The notes under the pieces were generated by a model, which made no database searches, was not told the origin of the DNA, and saw nothing but the letters and a program-made list of their open reading frames with translations. This document shows positions 23,060 to 33,457 of a stretch of 64,000 bases of DNA, piece after piece; position 1 is the stretch's first letter, and each line of letters starts with the position of its first letter. Source of the DNA: Tetracentron sinense. Its lineage: Eukaryota > Streptophyta > Magnoliopsida > Trochodendrales > Trochodendraceae. The position numbers and the translations under genes were made by a program. The stretch lies in the NCBI GenBank assembly GCA_015143295.1, contig CM026570.1, forward strand, positions 8,456,047-8,520,046, given 5' to 3'.

Positions 23060-24300
23060 TTGAAATTTCTGTGGGTACCTTTACAATGTACACCACCGGA
23101 CATCCCGCGTGTACCTTGACAGTGTACACCACCCGCATATCCTATTTTTGACACCCCCGTGTGTCCTGGGCATCCCAGGTGAGCGTTGACATAACGCACT
23201 TTGTCGACACCTCACATGCCCGACATCCTGCGTGTACCTTTATAGTGTACACCACCAGCATGTCCCCTTTGTGACACCCCCGTGTGTCCTGGGCATCCCA
23301 GGTGAGCGTCGACATAACACACTTTGTCGACACCTCGCATGCCCGACATCCCGTGTGTACCTTGACAGTGTACATCACCCGCATGTCCCCTTTGTGACAC
23401 CCCCGTGTGTCCTGGGTATCCTAGGTGAGCGTCGACATAACACACTTTGTTGACACCTTGCATGTCTGACATCCCGTGTGTACCTTGACAGTGTACACCA
23501 CCCGCATGTCCCCTTTGTGATACCCCTGTGTGTCCTGGGCATCCTAGGTGAGCGTCGACATAACATACTTTATCGACACCTCAAATGCCTGACATCCCGT
23601 GTGTACCTTGACAGTGTACACCACCCGCATGTCCCCTTTGTGACACCTCCGTGTGTCCTGGGCATCCTAGGTGAGCGTCGACATAACACATTTTGTCGAC
23701 ACCTTTGTATGTCGGACATCCTGTGTACTCCGTGACAACCTCATCACACTGCAGCATTACCTCCTGCATGTCCCTCTTTGTGACACCCCGTGTGTCTTTG
23801 GCATCCTAGGTGAGCGTCAACATAATGCATTTTGTTGACACCTTTGCATGCCGAACATCTTGTGTGCTCCGTGACAACCTCGTCACACCGCAGCATTACC
23901 TCCTACATGTTCCCCTTTTTGACACCCATGTATGTCTTTGGCATCTCAGGTGAGCGTCGACATAATATATTTTGTCGACACCTCACATGCCGAACATTCT
24001 GTGTTCTCCGTGACAACCTCGTCACACTGCAGCACTATCCCCTGCATGTCCTCCTCTTTGACACCCCCATGTGTCCTTGGCATACTAGGTGAACGTTGAC
24101 ATAATACACTTTGTCGACACCTCGCATGCCCGATATCCCGTGTGCACCATTACAGTGGACACCACCTACATGTCTTCCGCTTCGACACCCCGTGTATCCT
24201 TGGCATCCCAGGTGAGCATCGACATAACACACTTTGTCGACACCTGGAATGTCCAACACCCTGTGTGTTCTCGACACCCCGTGTGTGCTCCGATCGATTC
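23060..24300. repeat. Minisatellite, 123-bp unit
   Basis: GACATCC landmarks at 23099, 23222, 23345, 23468, 23591 and 23715 give a unit of 123 bp (last step 124). Each unit contains CCTTGACAGTGTACACCACC, TGTCCCCTTTGTGACACC and GGTGAGCGTCGACATAACA. From about 23715 the units lengthen by an inserted GTGACAACCTCGTCACAC segment and continue, less regular, to about 24300. The open frames in this array are by-products of the repeat. Tandem arrays ahead of the 3' LTR are characteristic of Ogre/Tat elements. Confidence 0.9.
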
Positions 24301-24568
24301 GGTTAATATCCTCCGGGAAACACTGCTTCAATCAATCCCCCTTGCCGCTACTAAGCAACGTTTTCTTTCGGCCGGCACCTCAGCGTCACGCCATCCTTGC
24401 ATCATGTTTTTTCCCAGTAACCCGCTATTCTCTAGCAGTAGTCTTCATCACTTCACCACACTTACCATTTACACAGCATGCATATTATCACTCCTAACAT
24501 CCATCTCGGTGTAAAAATAGAATGTTTCCAGCCTTTGCCGTTCAATTGTCATCCTAGCACCCTCCGGT

Positions 24569-24591
24569 AAAGAGGAGCAGCTGTAAGCACT
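24569..24591 (+). other. Polypurine tract of the retrotransposon
   Basis: AAAGAGGAGCAGC lies immediately 5' of the TGTAAGCAC start of the 3' LTR, the position where plus-strand DNA synthesis is primed. It is short and imperfect, so this is by position mainly. Confidence 0.55.
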
Positions 24592-27172
24592 CAATTTTTA
24601 TACCCTGCTTAACCATGGTTAACCTCTATTAACCATGTTTATTCCCGGCTAAACCCTATTAGCCCTAGGTAGACCCTAAACAAACCCTAGTTTAACCTTA
24701 GGTAGCACCTAGGCCTTAGACCAAACCCTAGGCTAACCCTACCTAAACCCTAGGTCTAACCCTAGGTAAACCCTAGACCTAACCCTAGGCCTAGCCCTAG
24801 CCCATACCCTAATGCAAACCCTAGGTTAAATCCCCTATGGGCTCAAGGCCCATTTCAATCAAATAAACCTATGCCCTAGCCTAACCGTAGGCTAACCTTA
24901 GCTAAACCCTAGGTCTAACCCTAGGAAGACCCTAGCCCTAGCCCTAGCCCTAGTCTAAGCCCTAGGCAAAGTCCCATGGGCTCAAGACCCATTTCAAGTC
25001 CAAAACTCCAAAAAATGAATAAAACCTTATTTTTGGGCCCAATCATGGGCCCACTAAGCCCAATCCAAGTGGGACTTACATCACCCTTTTAAAATTCAAA
25101 TTTTTTTTAGGGTAAAACACTTTTAGCCTTCCCCACACATGTGGTGGTTAAGCCCAAAAAGGGGAGCAAAACAAAAGTTTAAAATTCGAAGATGTGACAG
25201 GGTATACCTCTTCTCCCTTTTTAACTTAGTTCCACCATTGTAAGGGACCCCTGGTCCCATTCCAGGGGTCCCGTTTCGATTTTTTTAAAACATTTCAGTA
25301 ACTATTGGCTGAGGACAGGGTCCCCTCCCATCACCTTCTTCATTGATGGGGGGGTTTTCCCTTGAAGCACCACGAGTTCTCCACCCCCATACCACCATAG
25401 CGGTCACTCTCAGACATCTGGGGGGCCTCAACCCATGAGGAACCCCCTGGACCTTCACGAGTTGAACACCACAGCCCCAAACAAGAGTTTTGTCAAAAAA
25501 CAAATTCTGGAAAAATCATTTTCGGGCAGCTACCTTTAACCCTGATTTAACCTAGGATAGACCTGGCCTTGGTCAAAATCGATGCCATGGTTAGACTCCC
25601 CACATACTCGGCTACCTCCCTGTAAAATTTTAGCTTCCAATTCCGCTGGTAACCGTGGTTAAATCGACCCCAAATTAGGGTCGACAGTCTGCCAAACAGC
25701 CCGAGTAGCCAACTTTGGGTCTCTGTGAGGCCAACATACGACCTCCTCTTGGACCACATAAGGGCCCAAATTGTTTCCCTCACAGCAGACTTCGTAACCT
25801 TGGTCTCAGATCTCCTGGGGGTTGAGCCAATCAGTGGCAAAATCACCGTAGAGTTTGCAAAAAAATCTGTTCGAAAAATCTATCATTTTATGTGATGTGC
25901 AACGAGGCAACTTTGGGCCTCTGTGGGGCCCACACCCGACCTCCTCTTGGACCCCACAAAGGCTCAAAACATTCACCAGACTACAGGCTACCAACTGGTA
26001 GTCTCGGTTTACCATGGTTCTCTCGTTAACCATGGTTAAATTTATGCTAACTGTGGTTAAAAGTATAACTTTTTTTGAGTTTTTTGCCTTTACTAGACTT
26101 TGTGGGGGCTCAGACCAGGTAAGAGGCCAGTCTAGGCCCTGCCATGGACCCTGGGCCCATTTTTGCCTCGGTCGGCCCCTTAACCATGATTAAACCCACC
26201 TGTGGTGAACCCTTAACCATGGTTAAGCAGCTCATGGACCCGAAAAAAATCTGAAAAATGTTCAAAAATTCTAAAATAATCTGAGAAGCCTAAAAATGAC
26301 CTCGTCTAGCCATTTAACCCTTGTTAAGATGCTTAACCATGGTGACCTCCCCCTTAACCGCGGATAAGCCTCCTTAACCATTGGAAAAAATCACAAAAAA
26401 ATTCAAAAGGACAAAAAAAACTACTTTGGACTTATTAATGGTTAGTACCCTTAACCATGGTTAATCACTTTTTTAACCATGGTTAGTAACTCTAACCCTT
26501 AGTTAAGACACCTTGGGCCTACCGGGCCTCACCCCTTGCCCTACCAGCCCAATCTCGGCCTACCGGGCCAAACCATAGCCTACCAGGCTCACCCTTAGCT
26601 TAGCGGGCCAAACCTTAGCCTACCGGGCTCACTCTTGGCCTACCAGGCCCAACCTCGGCCTACCGGACCAAAACCCTAGTTTACTGGACTACCCATTGGC
26701 CTACCGGGCCCAATATCAAGCACTTGACCAACCCGGTCAACCACCCCTAGCCTCTCTGTTAGACCCTAGGTCACCCTTGGTGCACACACACACACCCCTA
26801 GCCTTGGCACGGGCTCATGTGCCAGCACTACGCTCATTCTGATCTCACACCTATGTGAGTACGTAGACAGCCTAACCCGAGTTCGACCCTAGTCTAGGAT
26901 TTTCTCTTTCTTGGATTAATATTATCTTAAACATTTAGACATTTGATTAAAATTGAACTTAATTGTGCTTAACCCTAGCAAGTAGGGAACTCCTGAAAGT
27001 GGAAGTGCCGGAGTTCCTAACCCCTTCCTCGAACTTAACCGAACCTCTTATCCTGATCTCTGATCGTAGACCAAGACCTTATCCAAATCCCGGGGACTTA
27101 TCCCTTATGAATGAATAGTTGGCGACTCTATACTCACCCATGAGATACAAACTAGGGTTCCCGAAACCCGCA
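24592..27172 (+). repeat. 3' LTR of the large retrotransposon (continues at 29491-29496)
   Basis: Collinear with the 5' LTR from TGTAAGCACTCAATTTTTA to CGAAACCCGC. It lacks the roughly 630-bp block present at 13586-14217 in the 5' LTR: here TTAAAATTCGAA joins directly to TGTGACAGGG at about 25190. Its last bases (CTCACA) are found after the inserted solo LTR, at 29491-29496. The same CCCTAG-rich and CCTACCGGGCC zones are present. Confidence 0.88.
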
Positions 27173-29485
27173 TGTAAGCGTATAAATTTATCGTTTTTCC
27201 CCTCCTCTTAGCTCTAAATGTCGAGATAAGGTTCGAGAGTAGAGGAATAATGCTAAATTCACTTTAAAAGTCACCACCTACTTAGGGGAAGTAGGATCCC
27301 GAGATAATCCAAAATAAGGGGCCTACAATCCAGAGTGATCTAGGTAAGAGATCTATTTAGGTCTTGGGGAAGGGATTAGGCACCCCAGGACCCCCATCTA
27401 ATGACAGTTACCTACTCACTAGGTCTAAGCCAAGCGTTTAAAATCACTTAAAATTTCCTAAAACAATTATTAATTTTGCTAATCAAACACAAACGATCAT
27501 AAATGGGGTGTAAAGATTTTATCATAGGTTGGGGTCGAACCCTGGTTTGGGCTGCCTACTTATCCGATTAGTCGGAATCAGACCCTAATAGTAGTTCGGG
27601 GGTGTGACTGTTTTTATACTCGTTTCGGGTGTGGTTACTTCCAACTCGTGTTTGAGTTGGGGGGATGCGGAATTAAGATTTATGAATCTCATTCCAGGAG
27701 ATGGTTGCGTAGCTAGGTGCTCGTGGGGGAGCTCTAGGGGGCGTTCATTTATTATGGTAGATTTCTTCTTTTTCATTTTAGATTTTTTTTTGAATGTTTT
27801 TGTTATTTTGTGTTTTTCGATTTTTTTGTATTTTTTAATTTTGGCAAGTTTAACCCGTCAAGAACTAACCTAGGAGCCCAATGTAGGCAAAAAAATGAAA
27901 ATAAGGCCTAAGTGATTAATTAATTGAAAGGCAAAGAGTGGGGCGGATCAAGCGGCCTTAAACCAAAAAATGATATGGTTTAAATACGGACATTGCTCTA
28001 GGTTCCAAGGGTGATAGACTAGTGCCTTTAATTTATTTTGATCTTTTTTATATTTTTTGATTTTTTTGTAAGATTAACTAACATGACTAACTAACGGGGG
28101 TAGACCAATTATTTAGGGTTAAAGAACTACCTAAGTGTCCAATGTAAGAAAAAAATGAAAATAAGGTCTAAGTGATTAATTAATTTATAAAGGCAAAGTG
28201 CTGGGCGCATCAGTGGCATAAAAGTTGCTGACAAGCTGAAATGGAATGGAATACGGTTATGGTGGATAGAATGATCGGAGGTGCTTCTCTGATCTGGAGA
28301 TAGAGAGTTTGCCGACAAGCTGAAATGGAATAAGGATCTGAAAAGATAACAAGGGAAAAAAGCAGAACCAAGATTAATCAAGCAACTAAACAAAAACAAA
28401 AATAATAAATACAAGATGAGAATTCGGGAAAGATAGGAGGCTATGAACAGAGCCATGGTGGCCAAAATTAAAGGAGTTACAGATGAAGAATTAAAGATCT
28501 AGATCTGGAAATTCCAGATCTAGACCTGGAATTTTCAGCTCAAAATCAAAAGAGATTGAAACAAAAGGAGACTCAATTGATTACCTGAGGAGAGAGGGCC
28601 GCTGCTGACGGTGAAGCTCGACTGCAATGCCGGAAGTCTGTTTTGATCGGAGAAGAAAATCATAACCATATCAAAAATAAAATAAAATAAAATAATACAG
28701 CATGTACACAAACCGAAATAAACCGGATCTAGATCTAGATCTAGAAAAGAGGCGAGGAGATGGAGCTTACCGGAGATGAGTCTCGTAACCGGAGATGAAG
28801 GGTGGTGCCTTGGGTGAGGGTCCAAGCTCGCCGGGGAAGATAATTGAAGAACAAGGTCTCCACAGTCCTGCAACTCGCCGGAAAATGGAAATTGCCGGAG
28901 GTGGAGATGTTGGAGAGGTGCGATGATGAATGGCTGCTACTGATGACGTAGCAAACGCCGAGATGGGGGCTGCTAGCTGGAACTCCACCGGAAATAGAAC
29001 AGCAGAAGGAGGGGATGATTCCTTGCTGCCGAAATCAAGAAGGAGAAGGGAGAGATTGAGAAGAAGGGAGTCGGCTGCTCCAACCGAAAGAAAATGGGTT
29101 TTTCAAAACCAACCTAGACTTCAATATGCTACAGTAATGGGCTTTAGTTTGGCTTAAAAGATTCATGGGCTTAGGCCCTTGGGGTTTAAACCCTTGAGGG
29201 CTAGGCTTGGTTGCATTTGGGCTTGGGCTTTTGACTTGGATTTTGAACATTAGGTTCACACACGGGTTTGGGTTTTGCCATTGGGTCGTGGATCACGTGG
29301 ACTGGGTTTTTGGCCATGGGCTTTGGACAAGGAATTCCTCTTTCCCTTTCTCCCTACTGTAAAAAATAATAATAATAATAATAAAATAAAATAAAAATGA
29401 GTTAAGTTAAAATAATTAATTAAAAATAATAAAATAAAATAAAAGGTAAATGATATTTTAGGAGTGTAAAAGTGGGGTGTTCACA
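27173..29485 (-). mobile_element. Solo LTR of a related Gypsy element, minus strand, 2313 bp
   Basis: On the minus strand it begins TGTGAACACCCCACTTTTAC (29485) and ends ACGCTTACA (27173). It is flanked by CCGCA (27168-27172) and CCGCG (29486-29490), a 5-bp duplication with one G-to-A change, and the flanks rejoin to CGAAACCCGCGCTCACA, the expected 3' end of the host LTR. The minus strand contains GGTGCCTAATCCCTTCCCC and GTAGGCAGCCC, motifs shared with the host LTR, so it is a related Tat/Ogre-like family. An internal duplication of about 90 bp (AAAATGAAAATAAGG, AGTGATTAATTAATT) lies at 27870-27960 and 28127-28215. Open frames inside it have no recognisable protein. Confidence 0.8.
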
Positions 29486-29650
29486 CCGCGCTCACACCTA
29501 AGGATTAGTAAATCTTAACCATAGTTAATGAGTTAAAAGGGACACGTGTTGATAAGTGGGTGTGATTGAATTCTCCGTGTTCAATCATGATTGAATATGA
29601 TCCAAATTCCAGTTGAAGGGAGTTAAAAGGGACATGAGTCGTCAATGACG

Positions 29651-29925
29651 GGGCAAGACACCACTCCTAGCTCTCGGTGATTATTTTTCTTTCGTTTTCT
29701 TAGTATCGTGAGGAATGTTAGGCCGCAACCCCATTAGTGGTTAGAAGTCTAACATGTTAGCTGGCCAATCAGTGAATTTTTCAACCGTTAGATCAACTCG
29801 TTAGAAACAATCCCAACCACCCAAGCGAGAATATACACACTGCTACGATACTAATGGGTAGGTGTATACTTTCATTGCACCTAATTACCGGAGAAAATAA
29901 TCACCTCCTAGAGTGAGGAGCGAAG
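29651..29925. repeat. Foldback repeat with GGTGATTATTTT ends
   Basis: CTCGGTGATTATTTTTCT at 29672 and AGAAAATAATCACCTCC at 29895 are inverted, with further inverted words TTAGTATCGT (29699) and ACGATACTAA (29842). A related GGTGATTATTTTCC end occurs near 33050. No target duplication resolved. Confidence 0.5.
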
Positions 29926-29939
29926 GGAGGCATCTCGAG

Positions 29940-30705
29940 GCCCTTTTTTTAGTCACGTGTCCCTTATTAATTCTCTTTAACTGTAGTTAAGATTCACTCA
30001 CCTGTAAGGTTCATCCATCTACCCTAGTTATTAGAAGAAAAAAAATTAATCAGAGTTCTGAGAATTGAAGGGGCTTTGTGAGAGCGAGAAGCAATACCTG
30101 TGGAGCAACTATTGCTCAACTACAAGAAAGAATTCGACCTCTTTGGAAGTGGGCCTAACTATCCCATGTCCCACTAGAAAGATTTTATCCACAGCTGGCC
30201 TGACCAGAAGAGCTTTGAAGCATGCTACCCTACTCTTAGGTATTCTATACTCTCATCCCAAAATAATACTTGTTTAAACAATGGCAAATGCAGAAAGAAA
30301 GTAAGGACAGGTGTTTATTTTCGCTTGAGAGTAGGGAATGCCAGAGTCCACAGAGTAGGGCTACACGGCTCAATAGTTTTTTCTCGTAAGTGTCTACTAA
30401 AGTGACATTAAACAAACAACACCGGATCCTCTCTCGTAGTTGTTGAAGAGGAGACTGTCAACATCCACGGAAGGGAGATCAGATCAGAGCCGATGACGAT
30501 AGAACTCTCCTCGAGTTCAATCGCATCCATAGGTCAACATATATCCCTTTTAATCCCTATTACTAACTCTTGGAGTTAAACAATCATGATTTTTATAAAA
30601 GAAAAAATATGAACCCTAAGGGTTAAAAATTCTTAACCCAAGTTTATTTTTTAAAATATTTTTCTTAAAACCAAGGAAGGATTGTTGAATCCTTTAATAA
30701 ATCTT
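29940..30705. repeat. Foldback-module copies, interrupted by the hAT-type element
   Basis: TCACGTGTCCC near 29953 starts one half-module that runs to about 30040. From about 30490 a second copy carries a GAACTCTCCTCGAGTTCAA palindrome, then AACCAAGGAAGGATTGTTGA, and breaks at 30705. It resumes at 31910 (TAAATCTTTAACACAAG) and ends near 31990 in GTGATTGAAC. Between them, 30065-30460 holds no recognised gene. Confidence 0.5.
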
Positions 30706-31909
30706 GGGTGGTGTTAGGCGCACCCCATTATTTGATGATGGCACCCCATTTTTATTTTTTTCTCCCGTTTTCAATTTTCGATTACTTTATTAGCCACACC
30801 CCAACCCGCGTTCAAGCTCTACAATTTCAACTCTCACGTCTCTTCCAGTCTTCAAAGCTCATTCATGTCGGATGAAGAACATCACTTCGAGTCTAAGGTC
30901 GATGCAAGAGCTTCGAAGACTTATCCTCAGCAGGTCGGATCGGTCCTTAAAAACGATGACAGTCTGCTCTCCCAGATCAAGGAAGGTTTTGGCGAGGGAA
31001 AAGACCTGCTTGTTTCTGTGATGTCTGCAATGGGGAAAGAGCAAATTTGTGGCCTCAAGGACATTGGTCCAAAGTAATTCTTCATTCAGTTGCTTACTGT
31101 TGCAATTTTTAGCAAGAAGATTTTTGTAACAGCTCACAGTTTTCCATTTCAGAATGAAACGATATATATTAGTAGGTTTTGGGGCGTTTTAAATTTGGGT
31201 TCAGACCGAAGGAGCCCATTTTAAGGAACAAATACTTCATTGTTGCGTTGCTGTTTGCCTATGCTCTTCTCTTTTTCAAAACATTTTTTTATGGGCTTTC
31301 TTTTCAATGTATTGAAGATCTGTCTCAACTATCTACCTGCTTTGATGATGCATGGAGACTTCAAATCCACCAACAAGACCATAATAATAATAAAAAGATT
31401 CCAGTCAATTTCAGTCTCTCAAACTTCTCATCGTCTGGGATGTATACGTTGGCCTTGATCGTGCCAAAAAATGACAATGGGTCAGAATTTACCATCGGGG
31501 TAGCCTTACTCATGGTGTTTCCCACTCGACGGATTGCTACTCGAAGTTGAAGAAATCTGCCCACCTCTTGCTCTCTACTCATCCCATGAAGATGAGTTGG
31601 GTACTCAAGAGAGCTCAAAGAGAATGGTGCAATTGCACCTGGTCAGCACCAGCCTCAAACCATGAGATGCCACTCTAGGCTTGACCAACAAATCTGTAAA
31701 CTACTGGGTCCTTGCTTAGCCTGTTGTTTCTGGTTGGTTTGGCCTAACAGGTAATGTTTAAAATTGTGATCGGTGTGTATATATAAAATTTATAGCTATT
31801 TTTTTATTGTTGGGTGTACAAGTAATTTTATTAATTTAATGGTGTATAATAAGTAATTTTTACTAATGGGGTGTAGTCATCAAAATGTGGGGTGCGCCTA
31901 ACACCACCC
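30706..31909. mobile_element. Gene-fragment-carrying hAT-type element (Pack-TIR), 1204 bp
   Basis: Terminal inverted repeats GGGTGGTGTTAGGCGCACCC at both ends (right end as complement), with similarity continuing inward through TTTGATGA. It is flanked by perfect 8-bp duplications TAAATCTT at 30698-30705 and 31910-31917, the hAT signature. The interior carries an internally deleted eIF5A coding copy at 30865-31077 and about 800 bp of further sequence of unknown origin. Termini match those of the element at 40063-41030. No transposase is present, so movement required an autonomous relative. Confidence 0.88.
30865..31077 (+). pseudogene. eIF5A fragment fusion, captured in a transposon (70 codons)
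   Basis: The frame starts ATG at 30865 with MSDEEHHFESKVDARASKTY, the conserved N-terminus of plant translation factor eIF5A. After about 28 residues it jumps to the C-terminal segment (LLSQIKEGFGEGKDLLVS, then SAMGKEQICGLKDIGPK) and stops at 31077. Normal eIF5A is about 159 residues. The missing middle includes the loop with the hypusine-modified lysine, so it cannot act as eIF5A. The join is in frame and the frame is open without introns. Either a retrocopy or a genomic copy lost the middle before or after capture. The substitutions are mild, so the capture is not ancient. Whether it is expressed is unknown. Confidence 0.88.
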
Positions 31910-31990
31910 TAAATCTTTAACACAAGTTAATAGAAGTTGAAAAGGACACATGTTAATATGTGGGTGTGATTGAACTGGTCCAAATTCTTG

Positions 31991-32529
31991 GGCGATTGGC
32001 TGTGATCCGATCTCCTCCGAAGGTGCCACGTATCATCGTGTGCCAGCCAATGCATTAATTTACATACATAGCACCTCGATTGACGTGCATAAAAAAATAC
32101 GTAGTGCATCTTGAGTCTTGATGGCGGTCTTTCGTCAGGATCCTTAAGTCTAAACAGTAATTTATGAGAAGTGGGCCAACCATATAATAATTTATTAGGA
32201 AATAGTTACACGGACCCATGAAATCCAAGGCTGGATCTTATTAGTCCACCCGGTCTTAAATACTTATCACAACAGTAGGTGAGTATTTAAGATAATAGGG
32301 GTACGCTTATCACTGCTCTAATTTTTTAATTTATTAACAGGCCAATTACCTTTCTTGTGGTCATGTGGCCTCTTTCGGACCAAGCCACACTTTTGACTTA
32401 TTCTCTTACCTTAATGTCTCACAACCCTCCTACTCTCAAGTCACATCACATAAGTAAGGAATTTTTTTATTTCTTTTTGGTCAAAAGGAAGTTGTATATC
32501 GATAAAGAGAAAAATTACGAGCATCAGGA
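31991..32529. other. Intergenic DNA, nothing recognised
   Basis: No coding exon, RNA gene or transposon end could be supported here. Confidence 0.4.
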
Positions 32530-32925
32530 GGAGGCCATCAATTAAAACATTCAAGAGAAGGGGATAATCTTCGAATACAAGCATTTAGAGCCCCCGGGCA
32601 ATATTATGGGCCACATAATTACTCTGCCGTAAGGTGAAACCCCATCGATCTTGTAATTTATAGATGTCTTCTATAATTGTGAGAATTTCCCAATGAATAT
32701 GATTTGAATGGCCTTGCAGAAAATCAATGATCTCTTTGGAATCTGATTCGATGATGGCTCTCGGCTACTTATAAGAGACTACCAATTGAAGACCCCAAAC
32801 GGATGGCCTCCGCTTTTGCTACGCGGCTACTTCCACCGAGCATCACTCTCACAATGGACTATTCTCCAGGCTCTCACAAAGCCTCTTTAAAATATGGTTC
32901 ACATTTTAATCCTGGTGATAAAGTT
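32530..32925 (-). pseudogene. LINE ORF2 RNase H-domain fragment
   Basis: Read on the minus strand, 32590-32770 gives AIIESDSKEIIDFLQGHSNH, then WEILTIIEDIYKLQDRW and a VAHNIA-type end, the RNase H domain found at the C-terminus of many plant L1-type LINE ORF2 proteins. The SDS motif contains a metal-binding Asp, and the final HN..A stretch matches the normal C-terminal signature. Stops and frame breaks interrupt it upstream. It is a 5'-truncated, dead copy. Confidence 0.7.
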
Positions 32926-33260
32926 TTTTTTAAAACCAAGGTTAAATGTTTTAATTTAGAATTTAGTGAATCTTAATCATAGTTAAAATGAGTAAAAATA
33001 GAGACAAAAGGGGGGGGGGGCAAGACTGTAAATCACCTCCTGATGAGGGTGATTATTTTCCAATTTGAAAATCATCCGTTGCCACCAGTCTCCTTTAACT
33101 TTCTTTAACTATAATTAATATTTACTAACTCTTATGATTAAAACATCTAACCTTATATTTTAGGGAAATTTATAAAAAAAACAACCATAAAGGTTAAAAC
33201 TTGTTAACCTTAGTTCAATGGCGGTTAAAGGAGCTTTGTTTGTAAGGGCGAGAAACAATC
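32926..33260. repeat. Decayed foldback-module copies with G-tract
   Basis: Contains AAAACCAAGGTTAAATG, a GGGGGGGGGG tract at about 33009, GGTGATTATTTTCC, then TTTCTTTAACTATAATTAATA and a closing AGCGGTTAAAGGAGC-type half. These are two damaged halves of the common module. Confidence 0.45.
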
Positions 33261-33457
33261 ATTTGCTCCTCGCCCCGAGGGGCATATTATTGTTTTTAAA
33301 AAAATAAGTGTAACTTATCATATGTCTACTTGCTAACTAGAACATGTACTAAGCAAACTAGCAAAAGAGCCGGTCCTTCACCTTCAACATAAATAACAGT
33401 TTATGATCAAGACCTCCAGAAAACTGAGCAGAGAAAGGAAACAAAGAGAGTGAGAGA
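33261..33457 (+). promoter_or_regulatory. Upstream region of the receptor-kinase gene
   Basis: About 200 bp between foldback repeats and the start codon. A/T-rich, with ACATAAATAACAG near 33387 as a weak TATA-like candidate and purine-rich GAGAAAGGAAACAAAGAGAG just before the ATG, typical of plant 5' leaders. No defined element can be proven. Confidence 0.3.

Larger units (their letters stand above)
12960..29496 (+). mobile_element. Large non-autonomous LTR retrotransposon (Ty3/Gypsy, Tat/Ogre-like)
   Basis: Two long direct repeats (12960-16207 and 24592-27172 plus 29491-29496) bound an 8.4-kb interior. The whole is flanked by CCTAA at 12955-12959 and 29497-29501. LTRs begin TGTAA and end CTCACA. 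A primer-binding-like site (TGGCGACTCTGCTGAGG) follows the 5' LTR and a purine-rich tract precedes the 3' LTR. The interior holds gag remnants only. I see no protease, reverse transcriptase, RNase H or integrase motifs, so it fits a LARD-like derivative that depended on enzymes in trans. Internal minisatellites and very long LTRs are known traits of Tat/Ogre elements; lineage assignment is inference from PBS and gag style. A second, opposite-strand solo LTR interrupts its 3' LTR. Confidence 0.9.

Noticed and set aside
22990-24514. Many open frames on both strands
   Set aside because: They follow from the 123-bp tandem unit, which is a multiple of three, so frames stay open by periodicity.
28930-29259. 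Open frames in the minus-strand solo LTR
   Set aside because: They lie inside a delimited LTR with flanking duplications and show no known protein motif.
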